Source: Flavobacterium psychrophilum | Lineage (GTDB): Bacteria > Bacteroidota > Bacteroidia > Flavobacteriales > Flavobacteriaceae | Assembly (NCBI GenBank): GCA_020720185.1 | Contig: DYPB01000104.1 | Span: 1 to 6,647, forward strand | Reading direction: 5' to 3' | Length of the DNA stretch: 6,647 nucleotides | Shown here: piece after piece, positions 1 to 6,204 of the stretch | How positions within the stretch are numbered: the stretch's first letter is position 1 | Layout: each line of letters begins with the position of its first letter | The notes under the pieces: model-generated | The model's database searches: none | What the model was told of the DNA's origin: nothing | The model's input: only the letters and a program-made list of their open reading frames with translations | Made by a program: the position numbers and the translations under genes

Positions 1-459
1 CATCAAAACGACATTTTAGGATTATCAGAAAAACAAAAGCAAACTTTTGTAAAACAAGAAGTTGCCGATATATTCCCAGAATATTATTTATTGAAAGTTA
101 ATCAATTCAATGATGTTGCAAAAGATACTCTTGATGAATGGGTTTATTTCTTGAAAAATAGTGAAGTAAAAGACAACTTTAAAGCCAAAGGTTTAAAAGA
201 AGCCAATGAAGTTCTTGACATTATGCGACTACCAAAGGAAGACCAATATGGCTACAATCGTTATATGGACAGTTTAAGTCTAAAAGCAAGTGAAGTTTTT
301 TCTTTAAAATCAGAGGCGGAGTTTAAAGTTGAAGAAAAAAAAGCAATAAAAATTGCAAAAAAACTTATTATTAAAGGTTTAGATAATGAATTTATTTCAG
401 ATGCAACTGATTTAACTATTGAAAAAATACAGGAATTGAGAAATGAAACGGAGAGTTAA
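1..459 (+). CDS. C-terminal part of an Rpn family recombination-promoting nuclease / putative transposase (5' end off-window)
   Basis: Frame 1 is open from the first base to the TAA at 457-459, giving 152 residues. No initiator belongs inside the window: the TTG at 91 is an internal Leu codon, because the residues before it continue the family pattern (LSEKQKQTFVKQEV, then FPEYYLLKVNQF). The block DEWVYFLKNSEVKDNFKAKG and the following helix with 'LPKEDQYGYNRYMDSL' are typical of the C-terminal region of PD-(D/E)XK 'putative transposase' proteins. The tail, with IAKKLIIKGLDNEFI and then a helix-turn-helix-like 'TDLTIEKIQELR', is also characteristic. In the family the nuclease core is N-terminal, so catalytic residues cannot be checked here. 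E. coli Rpn proteins are known DNA endonucleases that promote RecA-independent recombination; transposition by this one is not shown. It ends just before an inverted-repeat element and a broken gene, consistent with a mobile or accessory locus. Confidence 0.75.
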   Translation, partial: HQNDILGLSEKQKQTFVKQEVADIFPEYYLLKVNQFNDVAKDTLDEWVYFLKNSEVKDNFKAKGLKEANEVLDIMRLPKEDQYGYNRYMDSLSLKASEVFSLKSEAEFKVEEKKAIKIAKKLIIKGLDNEFISDATDLTIEKIQELRNETES

Positions 460-521
460 ATCTTCTGCCAACAAGCGTTTAGCAAGATTGCTGGGTAAGT
501 GATTAATTTAAAATTTTTGCT

Positions 522-529
522 TATCTTTG
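522..529 (+). promoter_or_regulatory. Candidate Bacteroidota -7 box inside the inverted-repeat element
   Basis: TATCTTTG matches the Bacteroidota -7 consensus TAnnTTTG at every fixed position. No TTG/TTTG lies at the usual 17-23 base distance upstream, so only half the promoter is visible. If used, transcription would start near 535, just before the hairpin at 538-584, and run toward the decayed transporter gene. Confidence 0.3.
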
Positions 530-537
530 TGGTCAGT

Positions 538-584
538 GAATAACCGAAAGTTTTGGCTAATTCAAAAAGCCAAAAAAGTTATTC
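538..584 (+). other. Two-part hairpin, candidate structured RNA or element-internal fold
   Basis: The outer arms GAATAAC (538-544) and GTTATTC (578-584) are perfectly complementary over 7 bp. The inner arms TTTTGGCT (551-558) and AGCCAAAA (568-575) pair over 8 bp around a 9-base loop. Between the two stems lies an asymmetric internal loop (CGAAAG opposite AA). Two nested perfect stems in 47 bases are more than AT-richness alone readily gives. A perfect -7-like box ends nine bases upstream. Function is unknown; it could be a small RNA, a transposase-recognised fold or a leader remnant. Confidence 0.4.
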
Positions 585-664
585 TAAAATTAGGCAGATT
601 TAAAAGAATTTTTAATACTTTTGATACTAATTAAATAACTAACGATGTTATGTTAGATACTTGA

Positions 665-920
665 ATCCGCCGACCTGATTAAACGGAATGCCCTTTTATT
701 GTTACTGAAAAATATTTTCAATTAGAAAGCGGATTTTCTTTTGAACAAACAAAAAGAGCATCGGTAAAAAAATAAATTTACAAAAAAACTAATTTATAGA
801 ACCCACCTTTAACAAACCCAAACAATCAATTAGATATTTCTGCTGGTTTCTGGGCTATCTGAAATTTCTCCAAATTGGTATTTTGCTCTTAGATATTCAT
901 TAAAATTCAAAGCGAAATGA
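665..920 (+). pseudogene. Decayed outer-membrane transporter gene (TDRPDQTE-motif / 'MetA-pathway' porin-like family)
   Basis: Two separated remnants of one protein can be read. In frame 2, 668-775 encodes RRPD*TECPFIV followed by YFQLESGFSFEQ. This matches the N-terminal signature of the family (TDRPDQTE, then a proline-rich step and FQxExGF), with the Gln codon now TAA at 680-682. Also in frame 2, 800-850 encodes NPPLTNPNNQLDISAGF. One extra base near 848-852 moves the reading to frame 3, where GLSEISPNWYFALRYSLKFK continues to a TGA at 918-920; this is a typical C-terminal beta-strand ending. Stops lie at 662, 680, 773 and 797. Intact relatives are roughly 250-300 residues, so most of the barrel has been deleted. 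The family assignment comes from motif memory. It is clearly broken, and it overlaps the end of the mlaF-like gene by 14 bases, tail to tail. Confidence 0.6.
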
Positions 921-1671
921 GATAACTTTCTCTAACTTTTTTAAACAAATTTGATGAATAAACAAATGCAATAACTGCTTCATTATCGGTCTTGAAGATT
1001 TCTTCTTTTGTACCTTGCCATTCTTTTAAACCGTTTTTAAGAAACACAATATTATCTCCTATTTCCATTACAGAGTTCATATCATGAGTGTTTATTACGG
1101 TTGTTATATCATATTCTTCTGTAATTTCTTTAATTAAATTGTCAATTAAAATGGATGTGTTTGGATCGAGTCCAGAATTGGGTTCATCACAAAATAAATA
1201 CTTTGGATTGTTTACAATAGCTCTTGCAATAGCAACTCGTTTTTGCATTCCTCCTGAAATTTCTGACGGCAATTTTGTATGTGCATTTATTAAATTTACT
1301 CTTTTTAGAACAAAATTTACCCTGTCATCTATTTCTGATGCCGAATTATTGGTAAACATTTTTAACGGAAATCCTACATTTTCTGCCACTGTCATACTGT
1401 CAAACAAGGCACTTCCCTGAAAAACCATTCCAATTTCTGTTCTCAATTCTCGTTTGTCTTCTGCTGATAATTGTGCATAAATTCTGCCGTCAAATGATAT
1501 TGTTCCTTTCTCTGGGGTGTGAATTCCTAATAGAGATTTGAGTAAAACGGTTTTCCCAGAACCGGATTGTCCGATAATTAAATTGGTTTTTCCTGTTTCA
1601 AAAATGGTTGAAATACCTTTTAAAACTTTACTTTCTCCAAACGATTTTTCTATATTTTTTACTTCAATCAT
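907..1671 (-). CDS. mlaF: ABC transporter ATP-binding protein, MlaF-like (phospholipid/MCE-type transport)
   Basis: A 254-residue nucleotide-binding subunit with all ABC ATPase motifs in order: Walker A GQSGSGKT (34-41), Q-loop VFQGSALFDSMTVAENV (83-99), signature SGGMQKR (139-145), Walker B YLFCDEP with catalytic Glu163, D-loop SGLDP (166-170) and switch His196 in NTHDM. 'Q.SALFDSMTV.ENV.FPL' and 'SGGM.KR' are typical of the MlaF subfamily, whose Mla complexes move phospholipids between inner and outer membranes. It should sit on the cytoplasmic face paired with the MlaE-like permease encoded immediately upstream; its ATG follows that gene's stop by one base, implying translational coupling. 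No MCE-domain (MlaD) gene lies downstream. The last residues (SYLISL) are read antisense to the decayed transporter gene, and no clear terminator follows the stop. Confidence 0.9.
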   Translation of the reverse strand: MIEVKNIEKSFGESKVLKGISTIFETGKTNLIIGQSGSGKTVLLKSLLGIHTPEKGTISFDGRIYAQLSAEDKRELRTEIGMVFQGSALFDSMTVAENVGFPLKMFTNNSASEIDDRVNFVLKRVNLINAHTKLPSEISGGMQKRVAIARAIVNNPKYLFCDEPNSGLDPNTSILIDNLIKEITEEYDITTVINTHDMNSVMEIGDNIVFLKNGLKEWQGTKEEIFKTDNEAVIAFVYSSNLFKKVRESYLISL

Positions 1672-1672
1672 T

Positions 1673-2419
1673 TTATGTTAAAAGCATTTGAGTTAATATA
1701 TAGTTGATTAGGATGATGCTTACGGAAGTCCAAACGAATGAAATGGTGCTGGCTTTTCCTACTTCTAATGCTCCTCCTTTCATATAATATCCATGAAAAG
1801 AAGGAATTGTTGCTAATAGTAAGGCAAAAACTAGGGTTTTTATAAACGCATAAACCACATGAAATGGAATGAAATTGTCTTGGAGACCAAAAATAAAATC
1901 GCTGGCATTACCAAAACCGCCATAAACACTTGCCATAAAACCTCCTGCAATTCCTAAAAACATTGCAATTCCAATAAGAAACGGATATAATAAGAGGGCT
2001 ATTATTTTCGGAAAAACTAAATAGTTTAATGAATTTACTCCCATAACTTCAAGAGCGTCTATTTGTTCTGTAACTCGCATCGTTCCAATGCTTGAGGTGA
2101 TAAAAGACCCCATCTTTCCTGCCATAATTATAGATATAAAAGTGGGGGCAAATTCTAAAATAATAGATTGACGGGTAGCAAATCCAATAAGATGTTTGGG
2201 AATTAATGGATTGGTTAAATTAAGTGCGGTTTGTATTGAAACTACTCCGCCAATAAAGAACGAGATAAATGCAACAATACCTAATGAACCAATTATTAAA
2301 TCGTCTATTTCTTTGAAAATTAGTGTTTTCATAACCGACCATTTGGTTGGTTTTTTGAAAATTTCTTGAATCATCAAAAAATATTTCCCCATTTGAGATA
2401 AGTATCTAACGAGCATCAT
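1673..2419 (-). CDS. mlaE: ABC transporter permease, MlaE-like (phospholipid/MCE-type transport)
   Basis: A 248-residue polytopic inner-membrane protein of usual MlaE length. The family signature is clear: EFAPTFISIIMAGKMGSF (89-106), then SIGTMRVTEQIDALEVMGV (110-128) and NYLVFPKIIALLL (132-144). Hydrophobic segments are visible around 40-65, 87-104, 138-165, 188-205 and 226-246, and the N-terminus carries an amphipathic interfacial helix. MlaE dimers form the membrane channel and bind the MlaF ATPase, encoded one base downstream. Two consecutive ATG codons (2417-2419 and 2414-2416) open the frame and either could initiate. There is no Shine-Dalgarno sequence, as usual in Bacteroidota. The 68 bases separating it from the reductase gene contain a possible promoter, so mlaEF may be transcribed on its own or with that gene. 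Confidence 0.9.
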   Translation of the reverse strand: MMLVRYLSQMGKYFLMIQEIFKKPTKWSVMKTLIFKEIDDLIIGSLGIVAFISFFIGGVVSIQTALNLTNPLIPKHLIGFATRQSIILEFAPTFISIIMAGKMGSFITSSIGTMRVTEQIDALEVMGVNSLNYLVFPKIIALLLYPFLIGIAMFLGIAGGFMASVYGGFGNASDFIFGLQDNFIPFHVVYAFIKTLVFALLLATIPSFHGYYMKGGALEVGKASTISFVWTSVSIILINYILTQMLLT

Positions 2420-2436
2420 AAATTTAAAATTATATG

Positions 2437-2444
2437 CAAAAATA
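2437..2444 (-). promoter_or_regulatory. Possible -7 box for mlaEF, framed by an inverted repeat
   Basis: On the - strand TATTTTTG fits TAnnTTTG and lies 17 bases before the mlaE ATG, leaving a 5' leader of about 10 bases. No good -33 TTG is present. The box sits in the 12-base spacer of a perfect 9-bp inverted repeat, AAATTATAT (2427-2435) and ATATAATTT (2448-2456), which could be an operator or simply chance in A/T-only sequence. Confidence 0.3.
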
Positions 2445-2487
2445 GTTATATAATTTATAAAAATAGGTTACTTCGTCTCAAAATAAT

Positions 2488-3561
2488 TTATATACCAAAC
2501 TCAACAGTTAGATTTTTTGAGGTTGGCACTGCTTGGCAACTCAAGACTAATCCTTTTGAAATTTCGGTTTCGTCAAGGGCATAATTTATTTTCATAGCAA
2601 CAGTTCCAGAAACAACTTTACAACGACAAGTACTGCAAACACCACCTTTACAAGCAAAAGGGAGGTCGGCTCCTGCTGCTAAGGCTCCGTCAAGAATGTT
2701 GTCAAAATCATTATCCATCACAAAATGAAATTCTTTACCGCCGTCTATTATAGTTACTGCTGTGCCGTCTATTTTTTGTTCTAATATTTTGCTAATTCTG
2801 TTTTTATCACTTTCTGAATTACCTGTTGTAAATAATTCAAAATGGATTTTATTTTTGTCTAATCCTGCAGCAATAAGTTCGTCTTTTATCAAAAAAATCA
2901 TGTTTTCTGGACCGCAAACAAAACAATCATCAACCTCTTGAATATCAATTATTTTAGATGTTATTGTTTGCAATTTTTCGGTAGTAAATCTTCCATTTAA
3001 TAATTCTATACTTCTAAACTCTTTGGTTAAAAAATGAAATATTTCAAATCTTTCGAAGTAAATATTTTTAAGTTGTTCTATCTCTTCTTTAAAAATAATT
3101 GATTTAACACTTTTGTTCAGATAAAATAATTTGAAAGTACTTTGTGGTTCTAATGCTAGATGGGTTTTAATGATAGAAAGTATAGGTGTAATGCCACTAC
3201 CTGCTGCAAATACTATGTAATTTTTTGGTTTAGAAGTATTTATAGCAATAAAAAAATTTCCGCTTGGAGGCATTATTTCTATAAAATCACCGGTTTTAAC
3301 TGTTTCATTCACATAAGTTGAAAACACTCCGCCATCTATTTGTTTTACAGCAATTTGCCATTTATTCTCAATTGGAGAGGAACAAAGTGAATAAGAACGC
3401 CTTTCTTCTTTACCATCAATTATCGCTTTCAGCGTAAGGTATTGTCCTTGTTTGTATTGAAATTCTTGTTGTAAATTGTCAGGTATTTCAAATGTAATTA
3501 CGCTACAGTCTTTGGTTTCTTTCTGAATATCTTTAACTTTTATGGAATGAAATTTTGACAT
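2488..3561 (-). CDS. paaE: PaaE-like NAD(P)H-dependent flavin/2Fe-2S oxidoreductase
   Basis: A 357-residue three-domain reductase. The FAD domain has RRSYSLCS (54-61), the Arg-x-Tyr-Ser flavin motif. The NAD(P) domain has AAGSGITPILS (119-129) and CGPENM (216-221). The C-terminal plant-type ferredoxin domain has CKGGVCSTC plus a distal Cys, with ligands Cys304, 309, 312 and 342 (C-x4-C-x2-C-x29-C). This order (ferredoxin last) matches PaaE, the reductase that feeds electrons to the phenylacetyl-CoA epoxidase PaaABC. No paaABCD gene is in view, so the partner may be elsewhere or may be another oxygenase. I chose the ATG at 3561: the protein then begins MSKFHSIKVKDI, like known PaaE N-termini. 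The frame extends to 3606, but the 15 extra residues are Lys-rich, unlike the family, and start against the upstream terminator. Transcription probably begins after that terminator. Confidence 0.85.
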   Translation of the reverse strand: MSKFHSIKVKDIQKETKDCSVITFEIPDNLQQEFQYKQGQYLTLKAIIDGKEERRSYSLCSSPIENKWQIAVKQIDGGVFSTYVNETVKTGDFIEIMPPSGNFFIAINTSKPKNYIVFAAGSGITPILSIIKTHLALEPQSTFKLFYLNKSVKSIIFKEEIEQLKNIYFERFEIFHFLTKEFRSIELLNGRFTTEKLQTITSKIIDIQEVDDCFVCGPENMIFLIKDELIAAGLDKNKIHFELFTTGNSESDKNRISKILEQKIDGTAVTIIDGGKEFHFVMDNDFDNILDGALAAGADLPFACKGGVCSTCRCKVVSGTVAMKINYALDETEISKGLVLSCQAVPTSKNLTVEFGI

Positions 3562-3604
3562 TTTTTGTATTCTTATTTTAGGCAATTTTTTTGACAAAGT
3601 TTGC

Positions 3605-3635
3605 AAAAAACTGATAATTATTCCAATTATCAGTT
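3605..3635 (-). terminator. Rho-independent terminator after the DUF4230 gene
   Basis: A perfect 11-bp stem, AACTGATAATT (3609-3619) with AATTATCAGTT (3625-3635), closes a 5-base loop. On the - strand it is followed directly by four more T (3608-3605), making a run of six with the stem end. It begins nine bases past the DUF4230 stop codon. The + strand side lacks a T-run, so it acts in one direction. It ends the acyltransferase-DUF4230 unit and separates it from the reductase and mlaEF genes. Confidence 0.8.
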
Positions 3636-3643
3636 GGTGTAAC

Positions 3644-4258
3644 TTATAATTTCTTATTAAAGTCGGTTTCTTTTGCTATTATATTTCCATTATATTGTAA
3701 CTTCCAACCCATTGAATTAGAAAGAATTAATAGTTTTGATAATTCTGATATCAATCTGTTTTGAGCGTTAGATTTTAGTGCCGATCCTTCTATTTTTTTT
3801 GCTAAACTTTCTTTGGCTTGTTTGTTAATTTTATTATAATCATCGCCCGTAAAAGGATTTAATTTACTCTGATCAACATCATAAAATTGAATATCTGGAC
3901 TAATTTTTATTTCTTCTTTTGGAATGTTTAAGATGGTGATGGTTTTGGTTTTTTCATCAATATCATATTTCATTAGGTGCAAATCGTATGCCACTGTAAC
4001 ATCTGCATTTACAACCAGCAAGGCTTTTTTATCAAAAGATATCATACCTCCTAAATATTTATCGCTATTTTTATAAGTTAAAACTTCAGAAAAATGACCT
4101 TCGGTAACTACTAATTTTCCTACCTGAACAATTTGTTGTTGTATTAAATTTGTTGTGTTTTCTAACGATGAAGTTTCGTCGGTTTTAAATTCGCAAAACC
4201 GAAACAACAAAAGCATTGAGACAATTATTACAACAATTATGATAATTCTGTTAAGCAT
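3644..4258 (-). CDS. DUF4230 domain-containing protein, N-terminally membrane-anchored
   Basis: A 204-residue protein whose first 20 residues form one strongly hydrophobic segment (IIIIVVIIVSMLLLF, 5-19) after a short basic start. This is a signal-anchor, placing the rest in the periplasm or outside the membrane. The body matches DUF4230: a QQQIVQVGKLVVTEG segment (40-54), 'YLGGMISFDKKALLVV' (68-83), 'ADVTVAYDL' (85-92), an alternating strand region to about 127, then a Lys/Glu-rich helix (140-180) ending in GWKLQYN (184-190). No enzyme motif is visible and the family's function is unknown. It follows the acyltransferase gene by 28 bases without a terminator, so the two are probably co-transcribed, and the terminator lies just after its stop. 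Cys22 lies beyond the hydrophobic stretch, but 'LFRFC' is not a good lipobox, so a lipoprotein is unlikely. Confidence 0.8.
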   Translation of the reverse strand: MLNRIIIIVVIIVSMLLLFRFCEFKTDETSSLENTTNLIQQQIVQVGKLVVTEGHFSEVLTYKNSDKYLGGMISFDKKALLVVNADVTVAYDLHLMKYDIDEKTKTITILNIPKEEIKISPDIQFYDVDQSKLNPFTGDDYNKINKQAKESLAKKIEGSALKSNAQNRLISELSKLLILSNSMGWKLQYNGNIIAKETDFNKKL

Positions 4259-4286
4259 TTTAATCTTGTTTTTTTTGTGAAAATTT

Positions 4287-6086
4287 TTAATCCTTCTCTG
4301 CTAATTTTCTTTCTAATTCTGCCGTAAATTCTTCCATTACAGGTTTCATGGTGCTTTCAGGAATGTCCGAAATCCTGATATACATCAATCCATCAACAGA
4401 ATTATTAAACAACGGATCGACATTAAAAGCGACTAATCTTGCGTTTTGCTTGATGTATTTTTTAATCAAAACTGGTAAACGAAGGTTCCCTGGTTCTAAT
4501 TCATTTATAATTTTATCTAACTTATTCAAATCGCTTTCGGTTTCGTCAAAAATAAAATCTTTGTCGGCGTCTTTCAATTTTACTTTAAATTCTTTTTTAG
4601 GACGAATATATTGAGCAATATAAGGATCGTAATAGTTGGATTTCATAAATTCAATCATTAATGATTTTGAAAAATCAGAAAATTGATTGCTAATACTCAC
4701 CCCACCCAAGAGGTATTTATGTTCTGGATATCTTAATGTGGTATGAATAATTCCTCGCCAAAGCAAAAACAGTGGCATTGGTTTTTGTTGATATTCCTTG
4801 ATAATGAAGGCTCTACCCATTTCAATCGACTGACTCATCATTTCTTTCATCTCGAGTTCAAAGCCAAAAAGTGTGTTTAAATAAAAGCCTTCTATTCCAT
4901 ATTTTGGATATATTTCGCTACCCAATCCCATTCGGTATGCTCCTGCAATACATTGATGGTCTTCATCCCACAAAAACATATGATGGTAGTATTTATCATA
5001 ATCATCTATATCTATTGATTTGTTTGTGCCTTCGCCTACTTCTCGAAAAGTAATTTCTCGCAGTCGTCCAATTTCGTGTAAAATATTTGGAATTTTATTG
5101 GCGGCGGCAAAAAAAACTTCATAATTTTTGCTTTGCAACAACCTACAATCTGCCTTGCGAAGGGCAGCTACCTCAACAATCATTTTCTCTTGGTTTGCTG
5201 GTGTTACAATGGTTTTTGGGCTTTTCGGAAAACTCAAATTTTGTGCCGAAAGTAATTTATTTCCTTTCTCAAAAGGATTTGCCAACATATAAGTTTTTTT
5301 TCTCAAAAACTCTGAAAAATCTTCAATCGTTTGATATTCATTCTGTTCAGCAACCGATATGGCCTTTCCGATACGAACTTTGATAACTCTGTCTTTTTGT
5401 GAAAAAACTTCGGAGGGTAATTTTGCGGTTCGTAAAGTGCCGTTTAACTTTGATAAAAAATAAAACAATCTGCTGTTTTTTGCATGAAAATATATCGGAA
5501 CCACAGGAACTTGTGCCTTACGGATAACTTTTATTGCCCCTTCTTCCCAAGGTTTATCAACCATCAGTTTTCCATCTTTATAGCTAGAAACTTCGCCCGC
5601 AGGAAAAATCCCTAACGGTTTGCCATCACTCAAATGTCTTAAGGTTTCTTTAATTCCAACCACACTTGATTTAGTATCTTTGTGGTTTTCAAAAGGATTT
5701 ACTGGCATTATATATTGCTTCATCGGCTCGACTCTATGCAATAAAAAATTGGCTATAATTTTAAAGTTCGGTTCTTTTTCGAGCATCAATTTAAGCAATA
5801 ACATCCCATCAACACCTCCTAATGGGTGGTTTGAAATAGTGATGTAAGCACCATTTTTTGGAAGTCTTTTAAAATCCTCTTCGGGAATCTCAAATTTTAT
5901 TTTTAAATCGTCTAAAATTCCATTCAAAAAATTAACTCCTTTTAAATGTTTGTTCCGATTATACATTTTATTAAGTCTCGAAATTTTAAGGATTTTCATA
6001 AGCAACCAGCCCAGAAAAGTTCCGAAAATTCCATATTTATCGGTATTTATTGCTTTTGAGACCTCCTTTGCTGTTACTAAACTCAT
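4287..6086 (-). CDS. olsF: OlsF-like bifunctional acyltransferase (PlsC-type plus GNAT-type domains), aminolipid synthesis
   Basis: A 599-residue fusion; numbering starts at the ATG at 6086. The N-terminal half is a lysophospholipid-acyltransferase-type domain: SNHPLGGVDG (85-94) with the catalytic His-Asp pair, FPAGEVSSY (161-169) for acceptor binding, and VPVVPIYF (193-200). The C-terminal part (about 330-495) is a GNAT-type acyl-ACP N-acyltransferase of the hemolysin/OlsB type, with LREITFREVGEGT (342-354), 'DIDDYDKYYHHM' and 'CIAGAYRMG'. OlsF of Serratia has the same architecture and makes ornithine lipids in two acylations, O- by the N-domain and N- by the C-domain; flavobacterial homologues are known. 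The substrate here could be ornithine, glycine or another amino acid. Action at the cytoplasmic membrane face is likely. An in-frame GTG at 6110 would add 8 residues, but it lies inside the -7 promoter box, and homologues begin near MSLVTAKEV, so 6086 is the start. Confidence 0.8.
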   Translation of the reverse strand: MSLVTAKEVSKAINTDKYGIFGTFLGWLLMKILKISRLNKMYNRNKHLKGVNFLNGILDDLKIKFEIPEEDFKRLPKNGAYITISNHPLGGVDGMLLLKLMLEKEPNFKIIANFLLHRVEPMKQYIMPVNPFENHKDTKSSVVGIKETLRHLSDGKPLGIFPAGEVSSYKDGKLMVDKPWEEGAIKVIRKAQVPVVPIYFHAKNSRLFYFLSKLNGTLRTAKLPSEVFSQKDRVIKVRIGKAISVAEQNEYQTIEDFSEFLRKKTYMLANPFEKGNKLLSAQNLSFPKSPKTIVTPANQEKMIVEVAALRKADCRLLQSKNYEVFFAAANKIPNILHEIGRLREITFREVGEGTNKSIDIDDYDKYYHHMFLWDEDHQCIAGAYRMGLGSEIYPKYGIEGFYLNTLFGFELEMKEMMSQSIEMGRAFIIKEYQQKPMPLFLLWRGIIHTTLRYPEHKYLLGGVSISNQFSDFSKSLMIEFMKSNYYDPYIAQYIRPKKEFKVKLKDADKDFIFDETESDLNKLDKIINELEPGNLRLPVLIKKYIKQNARLVAFNVDPLFNNSVDGLMYIRISDIPESTMKPVMEEFTAELERKLAEKD

Positions 6087-6109
6087 AGTGTAAAATTTTA
6101 TGTAAGCCA

Positions 6110-6139
6110 CAAATATAATAAAATTTTATAAATTTCAAA
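6110..6139 (-). promoter_or_regulatory. Bacteroidota-type promoter of the olsF-like operon
   Basis: On the - strand TTTG (6139-6136) is followed after 18 bases by TATATTTG (6117-6110), a full match to the TTTG-N17-23-TAnnTTTG pattern of the Bacteroidota primary sigma factor. Transcription should begin near 6103, giving a leader of about 17 bases before the ATG at 6086. This rules out the upstream GTG at 6110 as a start codon. It is the best promoter in the window. Confidence 0.75.
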
Positions 6140-6204
6140 ATCATTATTCCTAACTTCTTAAAAACCATCGTTAGTAATATTATTTTCTAATATAATAATT
6201 TTTT

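Larger units (their letters stand above)
464..657. mobile_element. Putative non-autonomous inverted-repeat element (MITE-like), about 190 bp
   Basis: This stretch begins four bases after the nuclease stop codon and has no coding potential. Its left end (464-482, TCTGCCAACAAGCGTTTAG) and the reverse complement of its right end (639-657, TCTAACATAACATCGTTAG) match at roughly 14 of 20 aligned positions with gaps, so they could be eroded terminal inverted repeats. The interior holds a -7-like box and a two-part hairpin, listed separately. The layout (CCAACA...GCTGGG start, CCGAAAGTTTTGGCT hairpin, TTAGGCAGATTTAAAAG tail) resembles dispersed intergenic repeats I recall from Flavobacteriia, often beside accessory genes. 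That recollection is unverified. No target-site duplication is evident. It could instead be an ordinary structured intergenic region. Confidence 0.4.

Noticed and set aside
91..459. A complete 122-residue gene starting at TTG 91
   Set aside because: The same frame is open to base 1 and the residues before 91 continue the family pattern, so this is the tail of a longer gene.
443..502. Short + strand frame beginning MKRRVKSSANKR, overlapping the nuclease end
   Set aside because: Only 19 codons, lies across the start of the inverted-repeat element, and has no supporting motif or promoter.
1088..1420. + strand frame antisense to the mlaF-like gene
   Set aside because: It is opposite a well-supported ABC ATPase with every motif intact, and its translation shows no recognisable family.
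3595..3626. Possible promoter for the PaaE-like gene (TTG in the terminator loop, AAACTTTG as -7)
   Set aside because: The -7 lacks the leading T and the -33 lies inside the terminator hairpin. A promoter is needed somewhere here, but this match is too weak to annotate.
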